Shown here: piece after piece, positions 43,701 to 58,700 of the stretch
How positions within the stretch are numbered: the stretch's first letter is position 1
Layout: every line of letters begins with the position of its first letter
Source of the DNA: Mactra quadrangularis
Lineage: Eukaryota; Mollusca; Bivalvia; Venerida; Mactridae
Reading direction: 5' to 3'
Assembly: GCA_025267735.1 (NCBI GenBank)
Contig: CM046295.1
Span: 15,273,592 to 15,337,591, forward strand
DNA: 64,000 nt
Program-made: the position numbers and the translations under genes
The notes under the pieces: model-generated
The model's database searches: none
What the model saw: the letters and a program-made list of their open reading frames with translations, nothing else
What the model was told of the DNA's origin: nothing

Positions 43701-46700
43701 TAAAGGACGTAAAATATATGCTAGCTCAGGGTTATACACTAACAGTGGGGGGGGGGGGGTTCCGAGGAACCCAAAAACTTGGAAGGAATCCTAGGGATTC
43801 TATAATGATTGATCGCTATAAGTTGCTCTGTTTTTATGTGAATTTTGAGTTTTCATGAATTTAATATCAAAATGTGATTACACATCTATATATCAAATTG
43901 TCTTGTCATTTAATTTAGGAATCCCTAATGTTTGAGTTAATGACTAAAGATTCCTTTAGTATCCCTGTAGCCTGTTCAATTATCCCAAACATTCCAAAAT
44001 GTTCCTCATTGAAAGTGTCGGAACAACTCAACCCAAAGACCACTCAACCCGAGACAACTCAATGAGTCAATCCCCTGCTAACGGGTTGAGTTGTCCAAAC
44101 TTTGAGTTGAGTTATGCACGGGTTGAGTTGTCCCGTAACGTTTGCTAACATTTGTTACTGAACGCGCTGCTGGTTAAAAATAGTTAGTGTTGAACCCTGC
44201 TCAAGAATATTTTTAAAAGACAATAACCTGGAAATTACATTTAAAGTTTTATCATAACTGCTATTAAGAATAAAATTCATGAGCATAAGGCAATGACTGC
44301 TTTATAGTATTTATATGTGCACTGGCTCAAATTATGTTAACTTTAATTTGCACGTAAATTAACTCTGTGGTAGTAAATCATTGTTCACCCATTGGTCACC
44401 TACATGCCATGATCTTGACCTGATGTTTTACAAGATCTGACAGGAGTTTATATAGGTATAAAACATGTATAGAACATGTATACATGTACAAATTGTATTT
44501 AGGGTTTTTTATGACTCATGATTTTACATTGTGTTCATATGGGAAGTCGGCCATTTTTTGTATTTTATGTTACAACAAAATATAATGTTCTGATATAATA
44601 ATGAAAATAACTTCTATATTGAATGAACCCAATTTTTATGGGTCAGGTATACAGAAATACTGTAGTGAGTATTTAAATCAGCAGGGTTAAGTTATGAAGT
44701 GAGTATTTAAATCAGCTAGATAAATATATGTGCCACTGGCAGTCAAATAAAATCTAACAGTATTTACTACACAAGAAATCAAATTGAATATTATACTTTT
44801 TTTTCTAAGTTAATGTATATATTATTAATTTTATTACTTTTATAATTTCAGATATTAGTCTGACCTCAACACAGTATGATGAATGTAAAAACAATAAATA
44901 CACAGGTAAGGATGTTTTACTTTATTCTTTCTTCATCCAGGTCTTGACATTAGTTTGTTAAGTAGGACAGCCTGCCTGGCTCATATATTTCACTTGCCTT
45001 CAAATGTTAACTAGGAGTTACTGGTTGCCCAAACTCAAATATAGGTGCTCAGGGACAATCAGATGACCATTTAATGTCGAGCCCTGTACATCACCATTAA
45101 TGTGCCAATCATATATATGTGGTGGACAGTTTACCTAACAGTCATTCCTGAGATACACAAGAACTAAAATGTAACCAAATTCTATAAGAGAGACTGACTA
45201 CCTTTAGTCTGAAAAACCTTTGTTGGTAGCTATGCTTGAACTCACAAACCTTTTTATTGAGGGGTTATGATGATGATGATGATGATAATGATAATGATGA
45301 TGATAATAATGATTATGATATTTAACTTGTTAATGATGATAATGATTTTGGTGGTCGTGTGTTTTATGAAGAGTAACTGTTGTTGAGACAAGACCATAAT
45401 TGAAAGCTGGCAGTTAATAAGAGAAGATCATTACAAATGGTAGCTCAGGGGTTTGTAGTTATTGAAAAGATTGTACTCTGTAGAGATTGTACAATACTCG
45501 GTTTTATCATCTTTCTGAGGTCATATGTAACAAACATCTTATACATTAAAAGATTACAAGTTTTATAAGTGAGTATATATATAAAAGATAACTGAACTAT
45601 TTACCTTGAACTCGTTTGTGGTATAAAAATGGTTCACTTGAAATTTATGATAATATCTGATAACAGATTACCAGGTAGGTGGCGAAATTGGTAGCAATCC
45701 GGGATTTTGACTCTCGTGTCCCGAAGGGGGTACGGGTTTGAATCCTATCCGGGGAGTTTATACCCTTCCATGAAAATTTGACAATAATGTCAATTTTCCT
45801 CCATTGATAAGATATTTAGAGAAGTTTCCGGTCTTGTGGAAGGGTAGGGCAGTACTAGTTATAGACGAGGGACCAGGATAGCTAGGTTAGGTGTGCTGGA
45901 TGCTGTAAAATGACCTTAACTGTGTTGACACGGCGTCAAACCCGATAAAAACTGTCTTAGGATCACCTGAAATTTTTTACTATATATAGTAATGAGTGTA
46001 TTTATATTTTATATGATATATATTTACAGATAATTTAGAGCCGGCCCCTGATGAAGCTATCTCCTTGGAAACTGGTATGACCCCTACATCTAGATGTAAT
46101 CTTTATACAGGTAAACTATTGTATTACTTTGAGTTATAATATGGCCCAGTGCAAACGCTCCACATATCGAGGTCTCAAGGACTGTCGGAATCTGGTTCAA
46201 AATCTCTGTCATTGATTTCCCGAATATGTTGCAGATTTTGTTTTCGCTTTTTAATGGAAAGGTGAAGAAGTCACTTGAATAGCTCCCTTGGCTCATCCCT
46301 GCCACTTGTACTACCTTGCCTTGAGCTAGCTTTTATTGTAGGGTAATAGAGTGTCTGCTTACAATTCAGAAGGTTGGGTATATTATTGTAGTATATTTAT
46401 TTGTTGATGTGTCCGTTGGGACGTTGTCTGTGCTTAGAATTTTTTATAGGAGCTAGTTTGCTGCGGTCCCCTCAGGATTTCTTAAAGGAACTACTACTTC
46501 AAGTCTCACCTGGGCTTGGTAATTTTATTTTGTTGAATGTCCATGTTGATGTTTGCAGCAGTAAGGTTTAGGAGATCTCAAGTATGAGTCCATCCAGGGG
46601 CCATGCTTATTTCTCTTAGCAAGATATTAAATGTCATGTATATATGCATCATGAGAACTCTAACTTAAAATAACTTTGAATTTTCCATTAGTCAAATACC

Positions 46701-49700
46701 ATTGTACATTGTCAAATAGTTGGATGTTGTTGATGTTTCATGGAAACTTACCAAAAATCATACATTTCATGACAGCATGGCTGATGTTCATACAGATGTG
46801 CTATCACAAATTGTGATAAACAATTTAAGGGAACTCAAAATTTTTGTTAGAACAGGGCAATTTATGGGGATACTGATGAAATCTCTAGCTAAGCATCACT
46901 GGTATTTCCCTTAAGTTTTTAGGATCCTCGTTATCCTTGGACACTGTTATCGTTGAACCTGGGTAGATAGCACAGTTGGTAGCGTGCCGGGATTTGGACT
47001 CTTGTGTTCCGAAGGGGTATGGGTTCGAATCCTACATTGGGAGGGTATACTCTTCCATGAAAATTTGACAATAATGTTGATTTTCCTCCATTAATTAGAA
47101 AATATGGAGAAGTTTCCGGCCTTGTGGAAGGGTAAGTGAGTACTGGTTATAGACAAGGATCCAGGAAAGCTAGGTTAGGTGCGCTGGATGCTGTAAAATG
47201 ACCTAAATTGTATTGACACAGCATTAAATCCAGTAAAAAAAAGAGTTGAAGCCTGTGTATCATTTGTTATATATTTTGTCTATATAATTATTATGAATGT
47301 TATCATCGTGTCATCTACAAATCTATATTTACTTACTGTTGACTGGCTTGTCAAACATCAAAGGGATTCCTAAAATCACAACTTGTCAAATTATGTCCAA
47401 CTCATGTCCCTTTAAGGGTCAATATGTCTGTTAATTATGTCTAAAGTGTCAATTTACCCCTAGGGAGCTATTTTAATACAAATGTTTATTTATTGATTCT
47501 GATTGGTCATTTGTTTTGTCTATTTGTTGTCATGACGATGATGTTGTATTTTGAATTCACTTCTGTTCTGTTCTGTTCTTGATCTTTAGATTATACTGCT
47601 GCTGGACTTGACATAAAAGTTCCTCCTATTGCCCCTGACGACCTATATTTGGGCTCGGGCAACTAGTTACTGTTACTAAATATGGTTCGGTCAAGTAAAA
47701 CACATACATGTAGCTGGTTGTCCAACTGAGCAATCTAGTTTAAAAATTTATGTCGAGCCCTATTGCTTTGGATGTCTCTGGAGTAGTCAGGCAGTAGTTG
47801 GAATAACCCTTTTTCTGGACTTCTGACCCCTTACACATCATTTGAAGGGGAGAGGCCAACAAAAAATGTCATTTTCAATGCAACATTTCTGCATTGCAAA
47901 CCACTAAAATCCAGTGAAAAGCTCTAATTTTAAGTCCTATGGTGGCATTTGAGAGGCAGGGCAGGGGGATAAATCATGTAAAAACAAGGGATTGTTCAAT
48001 AAAGGGTTTAAATACACGACCCTTAAATTTACTCACATAACTTAAAAGTATCATAATTCATTTAACAAAAATGTTCAAATAAATTTCAAATAAAAGTTCT
48101 GGGTATAACTGGTATAAAAAATGTTCTGAATTCTATACTATACAGAAAACGTTTTACATGTTTATAGAAAAATCTATTTTATGAAACGTGGGGTTGAAGA
48201 ATAGCGTTACTTTTGAAAGCTATGAGTTTGAATATAGAACTGGAAGGGTTTTTTTTTGTATGTTTGTAAACCACAGGGAATATGTTAGGTCTTTCTGTAT
48301 ACTTAGCCAACATTCTGTATTGTAAAATAAAATATTTGTTAAAAAAACTATTTTACTTTTTTTCACTTGTTCGAAGCTATGAATAGTCTGGTTTGTGAGG
48401 GCAAACTTTTATATTATTTGTTTATGGGGTTGCTTTTAAATTTTTGAAAGTCATGGTTTTTTTTTTATTTGGCCATTTTTGGGGCCGAAATCACGTTTAC
48501 ATGTTAAAAGAACACTGATTACCTCTGAAAAAAGAACTGGCTTTTATTGGAGGAACCTCTAATGTTAAGATAATGATGGTAATGATAATAATAATAAAAA
48601 AAAATAATAAAGAGTTTATTTAACAAGGCTACACATTTGGATAAATCCAATCTTCCATGTGGACCTTAAGAAGGAATCTCTGAATAATTGATTAGGGATC
48701 CCAAAAGGGATTCCTTCAGGATCCTAGAAAAAATATTGTTGAATCCTGCAGTCCACAAATGCTGGTTAGGTGTTGTGGTCACCAAAAGTAAAAGAAAAAA
48801 TTTGATGAATAGCATTAAAACCAAATATTAAGCCTTTTAAACTATCAAAACCTAGCTTGTTATTTTTTTACCTTTGGCCTTAAAATTGAACTAGTAATAG
48901 AATACAAAAGTCTTGTATTCCGAAAAAAAAACCTTTGCTATTGAAATTTTTAAACATGTTATATGTTGCAACCTATAGACGCTAAACTAACTTATTGTAA
49001 TGAATGAAATGTCAATATATAAATCATTCTTGCTACAAACCACTCATTCATGTAAAAAAATGCATTGAAATGTTTTTTGTTAAGTTTAGTTTTCAAATTT
49101 TAAAAGTTTTTTTTAAAAATATTTTTTCTCTCTTTCTTTACTACTCTAAAAGCTTTGAGTAGGTTAACCTGGTATTCTATCAAACATTAAAAATACAAAT
49201 TGTAATATTTGATTGGACGGCGCTAAATGTGTTTAACTACACGTAAATTTTGAAGGCTGTAGACTGGTTTTGCATTGACCTACCAGTATGTTCCTTGAGT
49301 CTTACTATTGTCATATTAACCATTGGCCTATCTAGTTGTGTGACGGGGGATTTGGTACAGACCTCCTTGAAATTGATCAGCCCACTACTGCCTGGAAAAT
49401 TATTCAAATACACTAATTATCGACTATGTACTGTATATTCTTGGGTCACATCTTTTAAACTGGTTGACATGGTGTATTGGTGTGTAGTGATCATTCAGAC
49501 CTTCAAAATGACACCGGTTTCATCAAAATTGGACGGTAAATAAACCCGCTAGCAATGGTTCTTGCAAAAATATGATGACATTGGGAGATTTTGAATTATT
49601 TTAATTTATAAGTGTATGATATGGGTTCGAATCCCATTTGGGATAAAAAAATCATGAGACTTCAGGACCAGCCTTAAAAACTTTTTTGGATCTCGCACCA

Positions 49701-52700
49701 AAGTTGACTAACATTCTCTATATACTTGTGCAAATTAAGTTTTTACCTGACCTGGGCTAACGGCTTGCAGGTTAAGATGATGATGATCTTAACATTGAAG
49801 TGGGGTTGTTTTAGAACGATGTTGTTTACATAGCGACGTTTCAACAGTATAGTAAACATAGTGATCAAACTTGTACGACCTCGTTGAGTGGCAATATACA
49901 CGAGATATCAGAGTTGTGAGAACTGTTGAAACGTAGAGTTATCTAGGTCATATGTCCTTAGAGTGGTAATATATTCATGATAACTAGGTCGTTAACGAGC
50001 CCGTTAATCTATGAGAACCTATCATAAATCATAAAATCTTAAAGGTTTTTACTTTGTGCTTCAAAACTTAATGTTACTTTGATTTGAGATGGTATTAACT
50101 TTTTATGTAAATATCATATTCATAGGCTGATCCACATTCTCAGAAGGGGGAGCCAGGTCCTGTGAAAATTGGTTTCTTAAAGATTGGGATGTAGGGGCTG
50201 TTCTCCCACCTACCTTTGGTCCAAATAGGACAGTTGTTTGAGGGTATGTGCTTATTCAGGGATCGAATTGAACATAAAGTTGGATTTGCGAAATACTGAA
50301 TTACTGATTATATTTCAAAAATAAAATATAACTCACATTTTTTCCGCCATTTCAATGCTGATTTGAGCCTCATCAGTTTGACCAGAAATATTTTTGCGGC
50401 AATTTCAACTCGCTAAATATTTGAGTTAAAATAAAATTTACTCACAATTTTGGGAGTATGCGAGCTTAAATTCAAGCCCTAGTGCTTAATGCTAAGTCAA
50501 AAGCCTGGGTCAATAGATCTCAACTACTCCAAGGACCATGAGGATGCATGACTGCCCACAATAATATGACTGATAGAATGATGAGATGTGTTTTAAAACA
50601 GCATAGTTATTGACTTATGTCACTGTATTATATTCATGTTGTAATATGTATGTGTTTTTTACTAGTTGTCAACAAACTAACATTTTAATCTGACATTTTG
50701 AATCCATTTTTCTTGGCACTCACTTGTTCATGGATAGGTCAACATGAAACAAGGCCAACTTCATGAAAATTCCTAGTTTTACCTTGAAGGCTTGACCTAT
50801 CTTGTCTTGGCATGACTTTGATGCCTATTTCACTGATGTTTTTCATTTTTGTCATTTTCTTGATACATCAGCGTTATTTATGAGTTATTCCGCTTTGATG
50901 ACAACTTTCATTGCTCAGGCCTTTTCACTTAATGCTAGCTTTTGTTGCTGGCATTTTCACTGTACAGTGATTTCACTGCATACACTTATGCTGTACAGTT
51001 ATTTAACTGCAGGCACTTAAAATTACGCTGTTCAGTTTAATATTTAACTGCAGACATTTTCACTGAACAGTGATTGTATTGCATACATTTTCACTGTGCA
51101 GCTATTTCACTGCAGACATTTTCACTGTTCAGTTATTTCACTGCATACATTTTCACTGTTCAGTTATTTCACTGCAGACATTTTCACTGTAAAATTGTTA
51201 CATTGCAGAAATTTCACTGCGTGACATTTTCTCCTTACAGTGATTTAATCACAGGCATTTTCACTGTACTGTTGTATCACATTAGCACGGCCCTGCTAAT
51301 CACTATATAAAATTAATTGGCCAAATTATCATCCAATCTGATTATACTGTATAAAATTGATAGATTTCATTAGTCCAAATCAAATTTCAGAAGTCATGGG
51401 CTTTGACCTAGTTTTGTTGGTTCAAAATAGTTTTTACTAATCACTGGTTTCAAGATAGTAGGTTAAGGTAATGACTGATTCATATAGGGTTTTATATTAC
51501 ATATTATGACAGTAAAATTATCTATATTTCTATTACGGTATACACTGTTATATTGATATGATAGGTAACATATGTATACTTCATTAAACTTTGTCTATAC
51601 ATTCAACATTGTCTCTTGTCATTTCTTATTTAAAATATGATTTAGAATTTGAAAATCAGAAATTTTTATAGTGTGTATCTCAGGCTTAGTGCAAAAATGG
51701 TCGTAACGCAAGTTAACATAGAGTGAGTTTACGACTGTTTTGTGCTTAGTCTGTGGTTTGGCCATTGATATGATAATGTTCATAATTTCACCAGAATACC
51801 TTGTTTAGTATTTATACATTCTAACAATGGTTGAATGTTGGATTCAAAAAGATATATTTTTTGCATAGACCCTTGAAACCCCTGTAGGGGGGGGAGGGTC
51901 AGACTAGGTACTGTCTTGAATAGGTCTGTGACCTCCTCAGTATAAGTTGAACCAAATTTTCATTAATCCTATCCAGCCTCATAAAGCAAATGATTTTTCT
52001 AAAGCATAAAAACTTGGAGCTCCACCTTGCTCCCTTTTATCCCTTTCCAACCCTTATACTTTTAAACATCAACCTTCTAATGAGCTCTAGCCCTTTATTC
52101 TACCTCCCTGCCCCTTTCTTAGTCAGAATCCTAGTTCTAGAATGATCGCTATCCCTAATGTAATAAAGCAAACTTGTGGTTGAGAACTTTTAAAGCAACA
52201 ACCGAAAGTCAATCATCCTAATTTCAAACTTTATAAACTTAAGGCAATACAGTGAAACAGTTCTGGCTCCAAAATGGTGGAGTGTTTTTTTGATGACACG
52301 TTGTAAACAAATTTTCTATTTTTTGACAGAATGTAATATATTTATAATGTGACATTTATGGTATTGTTTAAAACATGGAGCCACCCACTATGAGGGTCTC
52401 CTTTATTAAGATATAAAATCAATCTAAACTGTCACTTGTTGGGTTTTATAGACGCTTGCCTCCCAATATTTGTCCTTTGGGGTTTTTATTTTACCTCCTT
52501 GAATCAAACCAGTCATGTCTGTCTGTTCACCCGTCCGTCTGTGTGTGTTTTTGGTCTGCTTTTTTGTCGTATCTCTCATCTTGTGAGAGAAGTGATAATA
52601 AATTGTTGATGATTTTTTTAGAGACTAAAATAAATAATTTCTGAATATTTAATGTAAATTGAAGGTTCGCAGGATTGCATTTGGTCATTATGAGTTGTTG

Positions 52701-55700
52701 TAAGCACTTTCGTCATATGAAAAAAAAACGTTGTCGTTGAAAATGGCAGAGACTTTGAAGAACTATAGTTTTTTTGATGAATACAAATATTTAAAGTACA
52801 AATAGTAAAATAATGAGTCAGTTTAGTATCATTGGTACAGATTCCTTTCTCGAATTGTAATTACTGTAAAATTGAAAATTTCTACAGGAATTTAATTTCT
52901 GCTGTAATCATTTGAGCCTTGGAAACAATTTCCACCAAGTTACTAGTGCAGTAGGCTATGTGAAATATTTCTGATCTAGTTTTCCAAAGTGGGTACAGGT
53001 TTGAATCCCACCGAGCCAGGCTTACACTCTTATATGAAGATTTGACTGTAATGTCAATTTTTCTCCATTTATTAGTAAATGGACGAGTTGTCAACCTTCA
53101 GAAGGGGTAGGTACGTGTAGGTAATAAACAAAGTCCCTGAAAAGCTAGGTTAGGTGAGCTTGCCACCATGAAATTTTCATAAATTGTTTTGACACAGTAT
53201 TTAACCCAACCAAAAAAAAAACGCCCAACAAATGTTCCGCTGTATATTAGAAATGAAATAATTTTTTTCCTTAGAAATAATTAATTAGTATTCATGTTAT
53301 TTTTGAAAAAATGCAAAATTTTGATCTCCCCCCGCAGAAATTATTTATCATAAGGTAAGTATTATTCCCTGATCCATCAAAACTTGGTTTTAAAATCCTA
53401 TATAAGTCACTTTGTGTTATGTTAGTGAGACCGTTATAATGTTACTTGAAAGTAAAAAACAACAAAATTTAGCCAAGCTTTATGAATCATTTATAAAAAA
53501 ACATGACTGTCATTGTTGTACCTATGATTTCATATGATAAGATTTTTGTTGTAGAATTTTATAAGCATGTTTCAGCCCCTTTTTTAAAACAGTATAAGCA
53601 AGGTTTTTGAAGCTCACTTCTAGTATCACTGTTCAGTCGACTTTTGACATTAACTTCCCTGATCATCGGGTCACACACCAACTGTTAACATATAGCACAG
53701 ATAGCAGCCACAGCATACGTGCATGACCCTAACAGGTAGCCATTTACACCTGGGTGGACTTAAGTAATTGTAGGTAAATTTCCTGCTCAAGGAAATTAGC
53801 AGTGCCCCCCCCCACACCCCTAGTAGGATTCGAACCCAGGACCTCTCGATCCATAAGTGCTCGTCCCACCACTTGACTACTGCTCCTACTTAAGCTCTTT
53901 GGCTAGCTCAGTTGATAGCGTATAAGGCTACCAATCAAGTGATTGTATGTTTGATTTTCACGGTTGGGCATACTTTAGTGGAGCATACTTTCTTCATGAA
54001 AATGTTTTTATGGGCATTTTTCCTCCTACCACTGATCCTAAATCATGTAGGGCAATTGTCAGTCACTGACCGAAGTATGGACCTAGGAACTAGTTTCAGC
54101 TAAATTCAATTAATAATTGAATATTTTGGCCTGATTACCCTAGCCTTGTATATTATTGTTTTTAAGACCTGATAACCAAACAATATGATATTATGGCCTG
54201 ATTATCCCAGCCCTTGTATTGCCTGATAGTCAAATAATGAAATAGTTTGGTGTCATTAATATGTGGTTCGAAGTATTTAATTAATTCTGTATAAAAAACA
54301 TAGACCCAATAACCAAATAATAATGATTTTGGCCTGATTATCTCAAGGCCTGATAACTAAACAATAAAATATCATGGCCAGATTACCCTAATCTTGTTTA
54401 TCTTTGTTTATAAAGGCCTGATAACCCAACAATTTGATATTTTGGCCTTGTTTAACGTAATAACCAATTATTAGAATATCAAGGACTGATAACCTAACAA
54501 TAAAATATCTTAGCCTGATTACTCTAGCCTTGTATATCATTGTTTATAATCTACTATATTAACAAATGCATACTTCAGCCAGTGTGTCGCCAGTTCGATA
54601 TACAATACAAAATTGTGGTATAAAAAAGCCCGTCCTAGTCTCTGTGACGGAGCTATCTAAACCCTTTATAACGATTGTAAAATACACGTTTTGAAACAGT
54701 CACGTAGATTGGTTATTAGTCAATGCACCATTTTGTTGTCGAATTTTTTTTTAAACTCCAAAAAAAATACGAAAATTTTTAACCCTTCTAGATTAATGAT
54801 ACTGCTAGGTTTATTTTATGAATGGACGGGTTTAAAACTTCATATGCGAAATTTTCTTGATTTATGTGTATATTTCCAATTTTTAACTTAAAAAAAATGG
54901 TTTTGTATGAAAGATGAACTTTAATGTGTGATTGTCTTTTTAATTGTTTTCCCCACTATAATACAAATTATATGAACTGATTGAATTTACTTTAACTTCT
55001 AACTGAACGACAAGATTTTGTTAAATTTTGAAATTTTCTAACAAAAATTTGAAATGTTTTGATATAATATAACATCTTTCATTTAAATCTTTGATTTAAA
55101 TTGATAATAAATAGATATGAATTGTTGTGAAAATTTAAATCAGTGGGATTAATGTATGTGCCACTGACAGTTGAATGAAATTTAACAAAATCAAAAAACA
55201 TTTTTTATGCAGAATATTATTTTGTACAATAACATTTGTTACCCTGTGCCTGATTTTCAAATCTAGTTTTCCCAAAGGTGGTTTCTGGTTTGAATCACAC
55301 CTGGGGCGGTTTTCCCTTGAGAAGATTGTGGAAGGGTATGTGAGTACTGGTTATAGGCAGTGGTCCAGGAAAGCTTGGTTAGGTGCACTGGTTGTCATAA
55401 AAATTATGTTGATACAGTATTAAACCAAAAACAACATAAAAAGCAAACAAAAAAATTAGTGAATATTTTGCTCTATTAAATCTTGTAATGGTCACCCCTG
55501 CAAACATACTAAAGTATTTTTGTGAATATTTAAATCAGTGGGGTTAGTGTATGTACCTTTGACAGTTAAATGAAATTTTACAAAACCAAAATTACATTTT
55601 TTTGTATGGAAGACTTTTTTGGTATATTTTTTCATTTCACAAAATATTTTGTACTATTAAATCTTGTAGTGTCCACCCCAGCCTTCATTATAATGTTTAG

Positions 55701-58700
55701 AGCGAGAGACTTAAGTTGGCGTGTTGATGTGTAGCATGCCTCTTTAACATCTATTAAATTTAAATCATCATTTATCATGGTAGAAGATTTAAAACGCTGT
55801 AAACACTCCAACTGGTTGAAAACATTAATTTCCCCCGTGGGAGGCCTCTTTTTACAGTGATATGAATGATGGGATATCTCGTTCAGGCTAGACTGGTGTC
55901 TCCGCTATGTAGACTGTACACTGAAGTAAATAAAGATAACATTAGCTTAATACACTGAACCAGTCCATTGAGAAATGTTGAGGCACCCCATGGGGGGTGA
56001 AAATTATTGTTTGGATTTTTTACTGAAATACTCAAATACTTGCGTAGGTAGAATTTTTCGTTGGATTTTTATACTTAACCCTAGTCATTAACACTGTGAG
56101 TGAATTTAAAAAATGCTGTCGATTTTGATTTTTAACAGAAATTTTTTATTCTTAATGTTTATATTCAGATTTAGAATCTGACTGTTTTTTTAGCTAAGTT
56201 TTATTTTAGGTCAATTCATATTATGAGAAATTGCAATACATTTCTTCAGAAGGTTAAGTTTTAGAGTGAAAAAGGCTTAATGATCTTGCAGTCATAGCTG
56301 TAACTTTTTTTAAACACTAGCCTGATTTGTGTTATTTAGTAGTGTGCAAAAATATTAACTAGCTAGCCCAAATATATACAATAAGTAATTTTTACTAGCA
56401 CAAATATATACAATAAGTAATTTTTACTAGCACAAATATATACAATAAGTAATTTTTACTAGCACAAATATATACTATAAGTAATTTTTTATAGCCCAAA
56501 TCAAGCTTCACTTGTCTTGAACTTCAGGCTTGTCAGTTCAGCCAATGACTGATCCCTGTACTGAATGTGTCTGCTATTGGCCCAAATGATTGGGGTACAA
56601 TTCAGGCCTTGGGATATTTATTTTGAAGTGAGGTTTTCAGTGCCCCTTAAACTACAGTCTTCCATATAAGTTATGAAAGTGGTTGTCCAAACAGTAGCAA
56701 GCACTATATCTTGTTGGTAGATTTTTGTAGAAGGGTAGGTGAGTACTGGTTATTGACAAAGGGTCAAGGAAAGCTGGGTTAGGTGCACTGGCCTCCGTAA
56801 ATTATCTGAATTTGTGTTGACAAGGCTTTCAACCCAATAAACAATAAAAAAGTAAATTAATAGACTGTGTACTTACAGGATAAACAAGAATGTATAGTTG
56901 TAAAATGTTGCAAGCATTTTCTGCCTCCTGCCCCCGGGAAGACAGTTCTCTCCCAGGGAACTCCCTCCCCCCAGAAAACAATCTAGATCAGCCCCATGTT
57001 TAAACATCTTTGTGTTTACAAATTTGATGAAGTATTTTGTCTGCCAAACTTGAGTACAAATAAATCAGTGATCATTGTTGTTGTTGTTGTTTTGTACTGG
57101 AGTTATATGATAGTTTGTACTGTATTGAAGATTTATCAATTTATATCTTGAAGAATGGTGTCTCAAATATATGAAATGTTTTTGTAACACTTTTTTGTTT
57201 ATCTCTCTTATACCAAATATTTGTTGATAGTTGTAAAAAAAACTTTTGTTAGTCAGATACTGGGACTGACTAATATTAATAAGCAATTGGTTCATTGTTG
57301 GTCCAACATTAGTCTCGGAACTTTTGTCTGTAGACTTACAAAGTGCCCATCAATTGTTTTTTTATGGGTTTTCCAGTCATTACCTTAAAATTTCCAGCAC
57401 TAGCCTAAATTATTATTTTTGTATATTTTGAGGAAAGTTATCACACTAGCCCAACTCTATAAATTATGGAATCAAACTAGCCTGACTAAATCTAAACAAA
57501 TTTTTAATTGTCGAAAAATATTGACCTTTTTCTTATCCCCTAAGATGAGTGTGTACCCTTATATCCCCTTGTAGGGTTCAGTGCCCCTTTATCCATTGTA
57601 GCCCCATGCACTTTTCTTTCTATTAGAACTTCCATTATTTTCTCAATATTTAGTTTAGTATCTAAATATATACTTGAGACCAAATGAGACTTCAAATTAG
57701 AGAGTTTTCTCACATTATGGTCAATATTGAAAGGAACCCCAGACAACTATTGGAGCCAAAGTAATCAGAAATGAAAGCAAAGTATGAGAAATAAAAGGAA
57801 AGTATCCTTTTATGTAGCAGAACTAATGGTAGGATATATATAATGAAGTAATAAGAATATAAACGTATATTTAATGAGGTTCCAGGGTTCTAACAAGGTT
57901 CCAGGGTTCTAACGGTACATTATTAGATTTTTGTTACCTGTTTTTATGGCTTCGTTGTCTACAACCAGTCTATGGAATCCTATTGTAATTATTATTTAAT
58001 CATTTTTTTATTTCTATCCGTAATTTGTTGTTGTTTTTTGGTTGATTTTGTGGGTGGATGTGGAAGGTAGATGGATGGGGAGGAGAAGAGAGGTGGCATG
58101 GATGGATGGAATTTTCTGACAGTACAGTTAACCTTGTTTTTTTTTTGCTCCTCTTAGAGTTTCTCATATTCTTTGACATTGACTTTCAAGCTTGATTTTA
58201 TATTACTAATTTCATACTATAGCACTATACATTATTTTAAATCTTAAAAATTCAACCGTCGGTTGTTTATACTTCCCACTGCTGTACATTATCATGAATG
58301 TCTATTTTAATTAATTTTGAGTGCAGAAGTACTGTAGTGAGTATTTAAATCAGCAGGGTTATGTTTGTGTCACTGATAATTAAGATTTAGCATTACTTTT
58401 TTAAAGAAAAAACGGCTTAACACTTCCTTATAAACAATTATAATTAACAGAATTGATTGGACAATAGAACTGCTTTAAGTTAGATATATTTAAATCAGTG
58501 GGGTTAGTGTTCTGAGTGATATGTAGATATGTTACTGTCCCTTTAAAGTTCTATATGATTTATAGATATGTTGAACTGTACCTATAACTGATGCTGGCAA
58601 GTAATAACAAATCATTTATTATATTCTGTAACCTCGGAGGCTGTAGACTGGTTTCCTCTACGATGCCATTCCATATTGGGTATTAATCTATTATCACTGG

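Noticed and set aside
49250..49543. 97-codon ORF in Smad intron 3
   Set aside because: No homology recognised, no promoter or splice sites around it.
50802..51310. Two ORFs rich in Phe/His/Ser
   Set aside because: Produced by the 31-bp minisatellite.
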